64,000 nucleotides of DNA from Megaera polyxenophila (GTDB taxonomy: Bacteria; Pseudomonadota; Alphaproteobacteria; Rickettsiales; Rickettsiaceae), in NCBI RefSeq assembly GCF_029982035.1, contig NZ_CP104166.1, positions 682,001-746,000 of the forward strand. The letters are read 5' to 3'. Each line of letters starts with the position of its first letter. The stretch's first letter is position 1. Of the stretch, positions 45,844 through 55,068 are shown piece by piece. The notes beneath the pieces were generated by a model. That model was given only the letters and a program-made list of their open reading frames with translations, was not told the origin of the DNA and searched no databases. Position numbers and translations under genes: made by a program.

Positions 45844-45921
45844 CTACTTTACATTATTAGCTCCTCTAAAACTTTTATTGCCAGTTTCAATTATTTTGCA
45901 ATGATGAGTAAATCTATCGAT
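45844..45921 (-). pseudogene. IstB-like C-terminal remnant (IS21 family helper ATPase)
   Basis: On the minus strand the last 26 codons read I-D-R-F-T-H-H-C-K-I-I-E-T-G-N-K-S-F-R, the typical C-terminus of IstB, ending at TAG. It directly abuts the right IS5-family copy. In the reconstructed ancestor this sequence adjoined the left IS copy near 4021, so that IS had landed in an old IS21 relic. The surrounding 45666-45843 holds only short G/C-tract repeats (CCCCC near 45700 and 45724) and no gene. Confidence 0.7.
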
Positions 45922-47081
45922 GAACTCATTGCGGGTTTGAATTTTTACGAAATAAAACCATTATAGCCTTGTATTTAAAAGGTTTGTAGATATATTGAGT
46001 ATTCATTAATTTTATTTAAGTAACCAAATAGAATGAGCAGAATTAGACGATACAACAAGCTTCCTACTGTTTTGAGAGAAGATGAATTTAACGAATTTGT
46101 CTTACCGCATCTTAAAAAAGGCACACGTGGTCCAAGTAAAAAGATATCATTTTTCAAATTATTTAATTACATTCTTAAACTCATGCATACTGGTTGCCAA
46201 TGGGAACAGATACCAATAGACAAAAATAAAGACGGCATGCCAGAAATTCACTATACTAATATCTATAATGCTTTTAAGTTCTGGGTTAAGCACGGATGCT
46301 TTGATAAGATTTTCGAAGCTTCGGTGGCAAGGTTATTTAAAGCTGGAATGCTTGATACTGATATATTACATGGTGATGGTACTTGTACTTCTGCTAAAAA
46401 AGGGGTGACAACTTAGGGTATAATGGTCATAAACACACTAAAGGAGACAAGGTTGTACCGTTTTGTGATAGAAACTGCAATGTTATTGCGCCTTTTGTTA
46501 CTGCTCCGGGTAATAGGAATGAAGGAATCCTGCTTACTCCTGCAATATCAAACTTAAAAAAGATTGTAAAACTAATAGGTATAGATCTCAAGGAAAGTAC
46601 CATGAGCTTAGATGGTGTATATAATTCACGTAAAAATCGTAAAGCAATTTTTAATCTTGGCATGACTCCTAATATGCCAGAGAATAAAAGGAGTCGCAAG
46701 AAATCTAAGCGAGGAAGAAAGCAAACTTTTTGCCGGAAAATCTTTAAAGAAAGGTTTAGAACGATAGAGAGAATATTTGCCTGGGAAGATAAATTCAAAC
46801 GGTTGTTACTGAGATTTGAATTCCACAGCATAAACCATTATGCTCTGAAAACTATAGCCTACAGCATGGTTAACCTGCGGCATTTTTGTGGATAACGGCT
46901 AAGCATGGATTAAACAAGGTGCGGATGAAGCTAAAGGGAGAATACTGCCCAAATTGCCAAAAATTAAGCAATTTGATTATAAAATCATCAAAAATTCCAA
47001 TACAAAAGCTGCAGTTCCAAAATCTTATCGACGAGAATAAAAACCCACCCGTTTTTAAACTATGAAACCAGCAATGAGTTC
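45922..47081 (+). mobile_element. IS5-family element, right copy
   Basis: 1160 bp, the same length and proteins as the left copy and in opposite orientation. Flanks are GAT (45919-45921) and ATC (47082-47084). The right flank is the 5' part of ettA; the ettA 3' part is at the left copy. See the inversion entry. Confidence 0.93.
46033..46895 (+). CDS. IS5-family (IS427-like) transposase in two frames
   Basis: OrfA 46033-46416 (127 aa) and OrfB to 46895, joined by a -1 shift at the A6G4 run near 46397-46406. In the shifted frame the protein continues R-G-D-N-L-G-Y-N-G-H-K-H and then KGDKVVPF, as in IS5-family OrfAB fusions. Identical to 4208-5070. Confidence 0.85.
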
Positions 47082-48287
47082 ATCGTCTAAGTGATCTCTT
47101 GACTGATCTACATAACCAAGTTTTACAGTATCCCCTATATTAGCTTTTCCACTATCAGCCTGTATTTTACCAGTTAAAATATTAAACAGCGTGGATTTAC
47201 CAGCCCCGTTAGGCCCAATTATACCAACAATCGCTCCAGGGGGAACTCTAAAACTAAAATCGGAAAGTAGCACTTTATCGCCAAATTTTTTCGATAAATT
47301 GTCAACCTCAATAACTAAATCTCCCAGCCTTGGGCCATTTGGTATAATAATTTGAGCAGTTCCATTAACTTCATCTCTCTTTTTATTAAGCAACTCTTGA
47401 TAAGCATTTATCCGTGCTTTACTTTTTGCTTGGCGTCCTTTTGGAGAAGCTTGAACCCATTCCAGTTCTTTTTTTAGTTGTTTGGATCTATCTCCTTCTT
47501 CCTTTTCCTCTTTGCTGATTTTTTCATGTTTTTGCTTTAACCAAGCTGAGTAATTGGAATGCCAAGGCACACAATTACCTCTATCAATCTCTAATATCCA
47601 TTCTGCAACATTATCTAAAAAATAACGATCATGGGTAATTGCAACAACAGTTCCTTTATATTCTTTCAAATAAGTTTCAAGCCAAGATACTGATTCCGCG
47701 TCTAAATGGTTAGTCGGTTCATCAAGTAAAATCATATCAGGTTTTTCAAGAAGCAACTTACATAAAGCAACCCGACGTTTTTCGCCTCCTGATATCTGAT
47801 TTATATTGGCATTTTTAGCAGGGCAGCGTAAAGCGTTCATAGCAATCTCTATTTCTCTTTCAATTCCCCAACCGTCGCATATATCTATTTTTTCTTGCAA
47901 ATCTGCCTGACGCGCAAGTAAATCATTCATTTCATCATCAGACATTTCTTCAGCAAACTTATTACTAACCTCGTTAAATTCATTAAGCAAAGCAGTTTTC
48001 TCTTTTAACCCCTCCATAATATTTTCAAAAACATTTTTTTCAGGATCTAAATGAGGCTCTTGAGGTAAATAACCAATTTTTATACCTTCAGCAACAAAAG
48101 CTTCTCCTTCATACTCTTTATCAAGGCCGGCCATAATCCTAAGAAGAGTTGACTTACCAGCCCCGTTATGACCTATTATGCCAATCTTAGCTCCTGGTAA
48201 AAATGATAACCAGGTTTCTTTTAAAATTTCTTTACCATTGACGGCCTTGCTCAAGCCCTTCATAACATAAACGTATTGATAAGACAT
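47082..48287 (-). pseudogene. ettA: ettA 5' fragment (first ATPase domain, arm, linker, second Walker A)
   Basis: First 402 codons of the translation throttle EttA, an ABC-F ATPase that gates the first elongation step at the ribosomal E site. It has Walker A GHNGAGKST, the ABC signature ISGGEKRRVALCKLLL, Walker B MILLDEPTNHLD, the basic linker, and the second Walker A GPNGAGKST. The frame runs 8 codons into the IS (to 47055) before a stop. The second signature and Walker B lie 41 kb away at 5182-5646. ATPase site pairing is therefore impossible in this fragment. Confidence 0.94.
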
Positions 48288-48310
48288 TATTTATTCTCTT
48301 GATAGTTAAT

Positions 48311-48961
48311 TTAAATTTGTTTTCCAGACTTTGCCCAATCTTCGTTAAATTTTTTCAGGCCAACATCAGTTAAGTGATGACTAACCATTTCTGATAAGAC
48401 CTTAGCCGGTACAGTAATCACATCAGTCCCACAAAGCGCTACTTGTTCGATATGCTTAAGAGTGCGAATTGATGCAGCAAGTATTTCTGTTTTAATTCCA
48501 TAATTATTGTATGCGGACCTTATATCAGCAATCAACCCTACTCCATCTTTACCAATATCTTCCAGCCTACCAACAAATGGAGAAACATAAGCCGCCCCAG
48601 CTTTAGCTGCTAATAATGCCTGATTCAGAGAAAAACATAAAGTCATATTTACTTTAATATTTTGTTTTGCAAAATATTTACAAGCCTTTATCCCATCCCA
48701 CGTCAAAGGCAGTTTAATTACTAGATTATCATTTATTTCTAGAATTTTATTTCCTTCTACAATCATACTAGCATAATCATTAGATACCACTTCTATGCTA
48801 ATATCTCCTTTCACAACGGTAGTAAGTTTAGAGATAATTTCTGTAAAACCCGTTGATACAGAAGACATCAAAGTGGGATTAGTGGTAATACCATCAATGA
48901 TTCCATACTCATTAAATCTTTTTATTTCAGTGAGATCTACACTATCTAAAAATATTTTCAT
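48311..48961 (-). CDS. tal: Transaldolase / fructose-6-phosphate aldolase-like protein
   Basis: 216-aa short (TalC/FSA-type) aldolase: MKIFLDSVDLTEIKRFNEYG, GITTNPTLMS, the Schiff-base Lys in LVIKLPLTWDGIKACK, and AAYVSPFVGRLEDIG. It interconverts sugar phosphates. Organisms of this group lack much of central sugar metabolism, so the substrate is uncertain. It abuts parB (2 bp) and was upstream of intact ettA in the same direction. Confidence 0.9.
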   Translation of the reverse strand: MKIFLDSVDLTEIKRFNEYGIIDGITTNPTLMSSVSTGFTEIISKLTTVVKGDISIEVVSNDYASMIVEGNKILEINDNLVIKLPLTWDGIKACKYFAKQNIKVNMTLCFSLNQALLAAKAGAAYVSPFVGRLEDIGKDGVGLIADIRSAYNNYGIKTEILAASIRTLKHIEQVALCGTDVITVPAKVLSEMVSHHLTDVGLKKFNEDWAKSGKQI

Positions 48962-48963
48962 AT

Positions 48964-49821
48964 TCAGTTGATTTTTGCTAGAATTGAATCAAGTTCTTCA
49001 AGGTTCGAGTAATAAAAAGATATTTTACCGCCGTTCCATGAATTTTCAACCACAACCTTTACTCCATATTTTTCACTAAGCGATTGGCCTAGGATTACAA
49101 GGTCATTATCTACATCAAGGACTTGGATATTGTGAGGTTTTTGCTTTCTTATTCTGTGTGATACCTCATTTTTTCTAGTTAGCTCCTCGGTTTGGCGAAC
49201 ATTTAAATCATTTGCTATTATTTTACCGGCCAATTCTTCTGCATTCTCAAGACCAATCAAGCATCTTGCATGACCCATACTGAGTTGGCCGTTATCAACC
49301 ATAAGCTTAATAGATACCGGTAAACTATTTAACCTTAATAAATTTGCTACATGGCTGCGACTTTTACCAACTGCATCTGCTAGCTCTGCTTGAGTATAGC
49401 CAAATTCTTTAATTAATCTCTCATATCCTTCGGCTTCTTCTATGGCTGTTAATTCTTCGCGTTGGATATTTTCAATTAGGGCAATTTCGAGAATCTCCTT
49501 ATTGGATAAATTCTTAATTATTACAGGAATTTCTGCCAAACCAGCCATTTTACAAGCTCTATACCTTCTTTCTCCTGCTATAATTTGATATTTACCATTA
49601 ACAGTTGGCCCAACTATTATCGGTTGTACTAATCCATTACTTATTATTGAATTAGCCAATTCTCGTAGTTTTTCTTCATTAAAATTTTTACGTGGCTGGT
49701 ATTTCCCTACTTCAATTTGTTCAATATTTAAAAGGTTATTTTGAGTAGTCCCTGTATCTACTGGTAACACTTCTTCTTTCAGTAATGATGATAACCCTCT
49801 CCCTAAAACCCTATTATTCAT
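48964..49821 (-). CDS. parB: Chromosome-partitioning protein ParB
   Basis: 285-aa parS-binding CTPase. The N-terminal domain has the IIAGERRYRACKMAG arginine patch (GERRxR), then EIALIENIQREELTAIEEA and a helix-turn-helix with YTQAELADAVGKSRSHVANLLRL cut to the family pattern. The C-terminal dimerisation domain is short. It lies 15 bp after parA. Two parS sites are at 51177-51192 and 53060-53075, and its polar partner MipZ is also in the window. Confidence 0.95.
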   Translation of the reverse strand: MNNRVLGRGLSSLLKEEVLPVDTGTTQNNLLNIEQIEVGKYQPRKNFNEEKLRELANSIISNGLVQPIIVGPTVNGKYQIIAGERRYRACKMAGLAEIPVIIKNLSNKEILEIALIENIQREELTAIEEAEGYERLIKEFGYTQAELADAVGKSRSHVANLLRLNSLPVSIKLMVDNGQLSMGHARCLIGLENAEELAGKIIANDLNVRQTEELTRKNEVSHRIRKQKPHNIQVLDVDNDLVILGQSLSEKYGVKVVVENSWNGGKISFYYSNLEELDSILAKIN

Positions 49822-49836
49822 GTTCTATTACCTCTT

Positions 49837-50625
49837 TTAAGCCGTCTTAAGCTCTTTATTTACTTCGTTATCGATAATTTCCTTAGCAAGATCTATATAA
49901 GCTCTTGAACCAGAGCATCTATAATCATATATAATTGCAGCTTTACCATGAGAAGGGGCTTCGGAAACCTTAACATTTCTTGGTATTGTAGTTTTATAAA
50001 CTAGTTTACCAAGGCATGCTCTTACATCATTCTCTACCTGCTCGGTTAACTTGTTCCTTTTATCATACATTGTAAACAGAATACCACCTATTTTTATTCC
50101 CGGATTCATTTTTTTTTCTATAATTTCTACAGTTTTTAATAAATGGCTTAAGCCTTCAAGCGAATAAAAATCACAAAGCATTGGTATTAAAACCTCATCG
50201 CAGGCTACCAAAGCATTTAATGTAATCAAACCAAGAGAAGGAGGGCAATCAATAATTATATAATCGAAGTCATTTTTTATTTCCTCAAGTTTTTCTAGCA
50301 AAATATTTTCATAGTTTTTAAGATGTATTAAGTCAAGCTCAATAGCAGCCAGATTTGTATTTGCACTCACAATTGATAGATTAGGTACTTCTGTAGCAAG
50401 AATAGCATCACGGATAGAATTTAATCCGATAAACACGTTATAAGAGGTAATTTTTCTTTCAGTCTGTTTTATTCCAAGGCCGCTACTAGTATTACCTTGC
50501 GAATCGATATCAATAATTAAAACCTTTTTATCCATAACAGCAAAAATGGTAGCTAAATTCACAGCTGTCGTAGTTTTACCCACTCCTCCTTTTTGATTCA
50601 CAACTGAGATAACCCTTGCCTTCAT
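49837..50625 (-). CDS. parA: Chromosome-partitioning ATPase ParA
   Basis: 262-aa ATPase that forms nucleoid gradients pulling ParB-parS complexes. Deviant Walker A KGGVGKTT (residues 12-19), LIIDIDSQGNTSSGLG, and Walker-type YIIIDCPPSLGLITLNAL. It overlaps rsmG by 4 nt. Length is typical of chromosomal ParA. Confidence 0.96.
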   Translation of the reverse strand: MKARVISVVNQKGGVGKTTTAVNLATIFAVMDKKVLIIDIDSQGNTSSGLGIKQTERKITSYNVFIGLNSIRDAILATEVPNLSIVSANTNLAAIELDLIHLKNYENILLEKLEEIKNDFDYIIIDCPPSLGLITLNALVACDEVLIPMLCDFYSLEGLSHLLKTVEIIEKKMNPGIKIGGILFTMYDKRNKLTEQVENDVRACLGKLVYKTTIPRNVKVSEAPSHGKAAIIYDYRCSGSRAYIDLAKEIIDNEVNKELKTA

Positions 50626-51212
50626 ACTAATTTTTTTATGTTAGATATTTCAACGATTTTACCTTCCCGTGAGGTGATGCTGTCATGGAGGTTAATGTCG
50701 AATAGCCAATTTTTTTGAGCCTCTGTTATTTCTTTCTCATAATTCTTACCTTTTAGCAATAACATTTTTTTTTGTATTTTTATCCCTGTAGTTACTTCCA
50801 GTATATTATTTATACTACTAAACCCCCTTGAGGTTAGAATATCGCAATTCATGGTAAATTTTTCATCTACTCTTTTGTCAATTATAATAATTTTATTTAA
50901 GGATAATTTAGCAGCTCGGGCTAAAAAAACTGACTTTTTTTTGTCAGATTCCACAAGTGCTATATTTTTTACTCCCCCAATAGATAAAACAATACCAGGA
51001 AAGCCTCCTCCAGAACCAATATCTATAATATTGTCTAAAAAATCAATATATTTCAGCAATTGCAAAGAATCTAAAATATGTCTTGCCCAAATATCTTTCT
51101 CAGAATTCCTTGATATTAAATTGATTGCCTTATTCCATTTAAGTAATAAATTTTGATAATTTAACAGAGCTTCCTTTACTTCACGTGAAACATTTAAGTT
51201 ATCAATTATCAT
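50622..51212 (-). CDS. rsmG: 16S rRNA (guanine-527-N7)-methyltransferase RsmG
   Basis: 196-aa GidB: KWNKAINLISRNSEKDIWAR, HILDSLQLLKYI and the SAM-binding DIGSGGGFPGIVLSI. It methylates G527 of 16S rRNA; loss confers low-level streptomycin resistance in other bacteria. It overlaps mnmG by 4 nt and parA by 4 nt. A parS palindrome is embedded in codons 7-12 (N-V-S-R-E-V). Confidence 0.95.
   Translation of the reverse strand: MIIDNLNVSREVKEALLNYQNLLLKWNKAINLISRNSEKDIWARHILDSLQLLKYIDFLDNIIDIGSGGGFPGIVLSIGGVKNIALVESDKKKSVFLARAAKLSLNKIIIIDKRVDEKFTMNCDILTSRGFSSINNILEVTTGIKIQKKMLLLKGKNYEKEITEAQKNWLFDINLHDSITSREGKIVEISNIKKLV
51177..51192. promoter_or_regulatory. parS site 1 (inside rsmG)
   Basis: TACTTCACGTGAAACA matches the universal chromosomal parS TGTTTCACGTGAAACA at 14 of 16 positions with a perfect CACGTG core. 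Located about 0.6 kb from parA. Confidence 0.72.
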
Positions 51213-53062
51213 TTGTTATATTTACTTTTTAAGTAAATTATTACGGTAGTAAGGGCAGAAGGAGTAACGCCAGATATTCTCCGTGCTGCACCTATAGATC
51301 TTGGTTTATGAAAATTGAGTTTTTCTCTAGTTTCTACAGATAAACTCTTAATAGAGTTATAGTCAATATCTTGAGGAATTTCTAAATTTTCTTCTTGTGT
51401 AAACAACTTTATATCAGCTAATTGCCTTTTTAAATAAGAAGAGTATTTTGATTCAGTTTCGTGGTACTTCAAATGATTAATATTTTCTTCTTTTAATTCC
51501 GGAAAGAATTGCAAAGTTTTTTCTAGTCCAAATTCTGGTAAACCGAGTAGAATAAAGGCTGTTTTATGAGAACCATCTTGTGCTATTATATGCCCCTTTT
51601 TTTGAAGTTCACTAGTAGTTAAACTAAGCTTATCAAGCCGGTGTTTTAATTTTTCTATTTTGGCTACCTTTTCTTCAAATTTATTCTTCCTAAAATCAGA
51701 AACAATACCAGCAGTTATAGCTAAAGGGGTAAGCCTAATATCTGCATTATCACTCCTTAAAGTGAGCCTATACTCGGAACGAGAGGTAAATATTCTATAT
51801 GGTTCAACCGTACCGAAATTTATAAGGTCATCAATCATAACTCCTATATACGCATCCGCTCGTGTTAAAGTAAATTTTTCCCGATTTTGGGCAGAAAAAG
51901 CAGCATTAATACCAGCTATTATCCCTTGGGCAGCAGCCTCTTCATAACCGGTAGTACCATTTATTTGGCCTGCAAGGAATAACCCTTTTATTTTTTTCGT
52001 TTCTAATGTATCTAAAAGTTCCCGAGGATCTACAAAATCATATTCAATAGCATAGCCCGGTCTAATCATTTTTGCATTTTCTAAACCTGGTATCGATTTC
52101 AAAATTTCAATTTGAACATTTTCAGGTAAGGACGTAGAAATACCGTTAGGATAAACAATGTGGTCATTTAATCCTTCCGGTTCTAGAAAAATCTGATGAC
52201 TGTCTTTAGAAGCAAATTTAACTATTTTATCTTCTATGGAAGGACAGTACCTAGGTCCTATGCCTTCAATTTGGCCAGAATACATTGCAGATAAATGTAA
52301 GCTATCTTTAATAATTTGATGAGTAGTATTAGTGGTTCTTGTAATGTAGCAATTGATTTGAGAAACTTCCACTTTATCAATAAGCTCCGAAAACGGTCGA
52401 GGTAATAAGTCTCCAGGTTGGACTTCAACCTTACTGTAGTCAATGGTTCTACCATCAATTCTTGGCGGAGTACCTGTTTTTAGCCTTCCTACTGTAAAAT
52501 TATTATTACGAAGAGTTTTTGACAAACCGTAAGAAGGTTCTTCTCCTACTCTACCCGCAGGTATCTTTGTTTGACCAATATGAATTAAACCAGATAAAAA
52601 AGTTCCTGTTGTTAGGACAATTGAAGAACACTCAATATTGCCAGACTTTCTAGTTACTACACTTGTTACCTTACCTTCCTTAATTATTATGTCTTCAACA
52701 GAATCATATAGAATAGTTAAATTAATATAATCATTCAAGGTAGCAACCATTGCTTTTTTATACAATAACCTATCAGCTTGAGCTCTTGGTCCCCATACAG
52801 CCGGGCCTTTGCTTTCATTAAGCATTTTGTAATGAATACCGGCTTTGTCTATGACCCTTGCCATTATGCCATCAAGGGCGTCTATTTCCTTAACTAAGGT
52901 TCCCTTACCAACTCCACCTATAGCAGGATTACAAGACATCTCACCTAAATTTTCCGGTTTAAAAGTAATCAGTAAAGTAGCGCTTCCGGCTCGTGCAGCT
53001 GCTGCAGCAGCCTCACAACCGGCATGTCCACCACCTACAATAATTACATCAAATCTTTTCAT
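51209..53062 (-). CDS. mnmG: tRNA uridine-5-carboxymethylaminomethyl modification enzyme MnmG
   Basis: 617-aa FAD protein (GidA) that with MnmE modifies wobble U34. FAD-binding VGGGHAGCEAAAAAARAG (about residues 9-26), SCNPAIGGVGKGTLVKEID with the conserved Cys, AGQINGTTGYEEAAAQGI, and the C-terminal GAARRISGVTPSALT. Full length. It heads the mnmG-rsmG-parA-parB overlapping operon and has parS site 2 at its start codon. Confidence 0.96.
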   Translation of the reverse strand: MKRFDVIIVGGGHAGCEAAAAAARAGSATLLITFKPENLGEMSCNPAIGGVGKGTLVKEIDALDGIMARVIDKAGIHYKMLNESKGPAVWGPRAQADRLLYKKAMVATLNDYINLTILYDSVEDIIIKEGKVTSVVTRKSGNIECSSIVLTTGTFLSGLIHIGQTKIPAGRVGEEPSYGLSKTLRNNNFTVGRLKTGTPPRIDGRTIDYSKVEVQPGDLLPRPFSELIDKVEVSQINCYITRTTNTTHQIIKDSLHLSAMYSGQIEGIGPRYCPSIEDKIVKFASKDSHQIFLEPEGLNDHIVYPNGISTSLPENVQIEILKSIPGLENAKMIRPGYAIEYDFVDPRELLDTLETKKIKGLFLAGQINGTTGYEEAAAQGIIAGINAAFSAQNREKFTLTRADAYIGVMIDDLINFGTVEPYRIFTSRSEYRLTLRSDNADIRLTPLAITAGIVSDFRKNKFEEKVAKIEKLKHRLDKLSLTTSELQKKGHIIAQDGSHKTAFILLGLPEFGLEKTLQFFPELKEENINHLKYHETESKYSSYLKRQLADIKLFTQEENLEIPQDIDYNSIKSLSVETREKLNFHKPRSIGAARRISGVTPSALTTVIIYLKSKYNK

Positions 53063-53075
53063 TTCACGTGAAACA
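53060..53075. promoter_or_regulatory. parS site 2 (between mnmG and ndk)
   Basis: CATTTCACGTGAAACA, 14 of 16 matches to TGTTTCACGTGAAACA with perfect CACGTG. It fills the 13-bp gap between the mnmG start codon and the ndk stop codon, overlapping the former. Confidence 0.72.
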
Positions 53076-53498
53076 TTATTTCAAAATTTCTTCTTTTTTA
53101 AAGAAAAAGGCTATTTCTCTCTTAGCACTATCAACACTATCAGAACCATGGATACTGTTAGCTTCTATATCTATAGCAAAATCTTTTCTTATAGTTCCTG
53201 CTGCTGCATCTGCAGGATTAGTAGCGCCCATTATTTCTCTATTTTTAGCTACCGCATTCTCTGCTTTTAGAACTTGTAAGACAACGGGAGCAGAAATCAT
53301 ATATTCTATTAAACCTGAAAAAAATGACCTCGCTTTATGCTCGACATAAAATTCTTCTGCCTGTTCTTTTGTTAATTTAACCATTTTTTGAGCTACAATT
53401 TCTAAACCCGCACTCTCAAGATAAGAATTTATTTTTCCTATTAGATTTCTTTTAGTTGCATCTGGTTTTATAATTGAAAAAGTATATTCTACTGCCAT
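53076..53498 (-). CDS. ndk: Nucleoside diphosphate kinase
   Basis: 140-aa enzyme balancing NTP/dNTP pools. FSIIKPDATKRNLIGKI at the N-terminus and the phospho-accepting His in ANSIHGSDSVDSAKREIAFF. Length is typical. It is followed on the same strand by mnmG after 13 bp that are occupied by a parS site. Confidence 0.97.
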   Translation of the reverse strand: MAVEYTFSIIKPDATKRNLIGKINSYLESAGLEIVAQKMVKLTKEQAEEFYVEHKARSFFSGLIEYMISAPVVLQVLKAENAVAKNREIMGATNPADAAAGTIRKDFAIDIEANSIHGSDSVDSAKREIAFFFKKEEILK

Positions 53499-53589
53499 AA
53501 TTTAACCTGTATTTATTGTTAGAATTAGAGCATTATTTATAGAATTTTTAAGAGGTTTTTCAAGTATTATTTTGACTTGCGCTGTAGAT

Positions 53590-55002
53590 TTAACCTTTAT
53601 TAACCTTTTTCCAAATAGTCGTACCATCGTGTTTGTCTTCTATAGCGATACCCAGTTCAAGTAAATTACTTCTTATTTGGTCAGCTAATTGCCAGTTCTT
53701 TAGTTTTTTAGCATTTGTCCTCTGCTGGATTAATTGAGCAATAGAATTATGGTCAAGATCACCCTTAAACCAATTGTTGCAGTCTAAACGAATCAAACCG
53801 AAAAATTGGGCACAATACATCATTTTCTTAGCTGCGGCTATTTTAACTTTATAATCATCGGTTTTATGGAATTCTTTGGCAAAATCATTAATTAATTTAA
53901 TAGCTAGTGGAGTATTTAAATCATCTAACAAGCTATCAAAAAATATTTTAGGAATATCTATATCCGTGAAATCTAATTTAGTTGAACCCTCAGTATTAAG
54001 AGGTAGCTCCCCAATTATACGATACCAATAATTAAGCATTTTTTCTGCATCATTAAGTGCTTTTTTATTGTAATCTAAAGGTTTGCGGTAATGCGCAGTC
54101 ATCAAGCAAAGCCGTACTATATCACCTTTTATTTGCTTATCCCGAAGATCTTTAACTGTTATAAAGTTACCAATAGACTTACTCATTTTCTCATTATCGA
54201 CAGTTAAAAAACCATTATGCACCCAATATCTTGCATACTCAGAACCAGGAAAAGCAGAGCAACTCTGAGCAATTTCATTGGTATGGTGTGGAAAAATTAA
54301 ATCTATTCCCCCTCCATGGATATCAAAGGTAGAACCAAGAAATGTATGGCTCATTGCAGAGCATTCTATATGCCATCCCGGCCTTCCCATTCCAAATGGA
54401 CTCATAAATTTAACTGATTCGTCATCCTTCTCATTAGCTGGCTTCCACAGAACAAAATCTTCTGGGTTATTTTTGTTTATATCATTTTCAATCCTTCCGC
54501 TTTCTCTCATTTCCTCAGTAGTTCTACCGGAAAATGCTGTATAATTTTTTGCTCTAGAAACATTAAAATAAACATGCTTGTTAGATTCATATGCAAATCC
54601 CATATCCAATAATTTTTGAATTATATCAATCATTTGCGAAATACACTCTGTGGCTTTCGGCTCTTTAGTGGGTTTTAAACAGCCCAGATACTCCATATCA
54701 TCATTATAATCAATAATAGTTTGCCTTGTTAATTCCGATATCGGAACATTAAGTTTAGAAGCCCTATCTATGATTTTATCATCAATATCGGTAATATTTC
54801 TTACATATAAAACATTACTTGAGCCATACAGTTTCATCAGAATTCTGTATAAAACATCATATACCACTGCCGATCGCGCATTACCGATATGGGGGTGATC
54901 ATAAACTGTCGGACCACAAACATACATTTTTACCAAATTGGCATCTAATGGATTAAAAACTTCCCTTTTTCTTGTAAGTGTATTAAATAATGATAATTTC
55001 AT
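53590..55002 (-). CDS. cysS: Cysteinyl-tRNA synthetase
   Basis: 470-aa class I synthetase: zinc and HIGH region MYVCGPTVYDHPHIGNARS, GGIDLIFPHHTNEIAQS, KMSKS as NEKMSKSIGNF. The C-terminal helical region ends in IEDKHDGTTIWKK. Full length. It diverges from the sensor-kinase gene by 66 bp. Confidence 0.97.
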   Translation of the reverse strand: MKLSLFNTLTRKREVFNPLDANLVKMYVCGPTVYDHPHIGNARSAVVYDVLYRILMKLYGSSNVLYVRNITDIDDKIIDRASKLNVPISELTRQTIIDYNDDMEYLGCLKPTKEPKATECISQMIDIIQKLLDMGFAYESNKHVYFNVSRAKNYTAFSGRTTEEMRESGRIENDINKNNPEDFVLWKPANEKDDESVKFMSPFGMGRPGWHIECSAMSHTFLGSTFDIHGGGIDLIFPHHTNEIAQSCSAFPGSEYARYWVHNGFLTVDNEKMSKSIGNFITVKDLRDKQIKGDIVRLCLMTAHYRKPLDYNKKALNDAEKMLNYWYRIIGELPLNTEGSTKLDFTDIDIPKIFFDSLLDDLNTPLAIKLINDFAKEFHKTDDYKVKIAAAKKMMYCAQFFGLIRLDCNNWFKGDLDHNSIAQLIQQRTNAKKLKNWQLADQIRSNLLELGIAIEDKHDGTTIWKKVNKG

Positions 55003-55068
55003 ATTCCAAGCAAACCAAATTAAATTTGGGTCATTTTACAGTATAAAGCCAGCAATTAAAAACAATTT

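Larger units (their letters stand above)
5182..45921. other. Inferred 40.7-kb inversion between IS5-family copies
   Basis: The two IS copies are inverted repeats. The ettA halves at their outer-right and inner-left sides join in frame to 555 aa if this segment is flipped back. The 3-bp target duplications then pair correctly: ATC with ATC at both ancestral insertion sites. This is inferred from sequence. On a circular chromosome it is equivalent to inversion of the rest of the genome. Confidence 0.85.
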
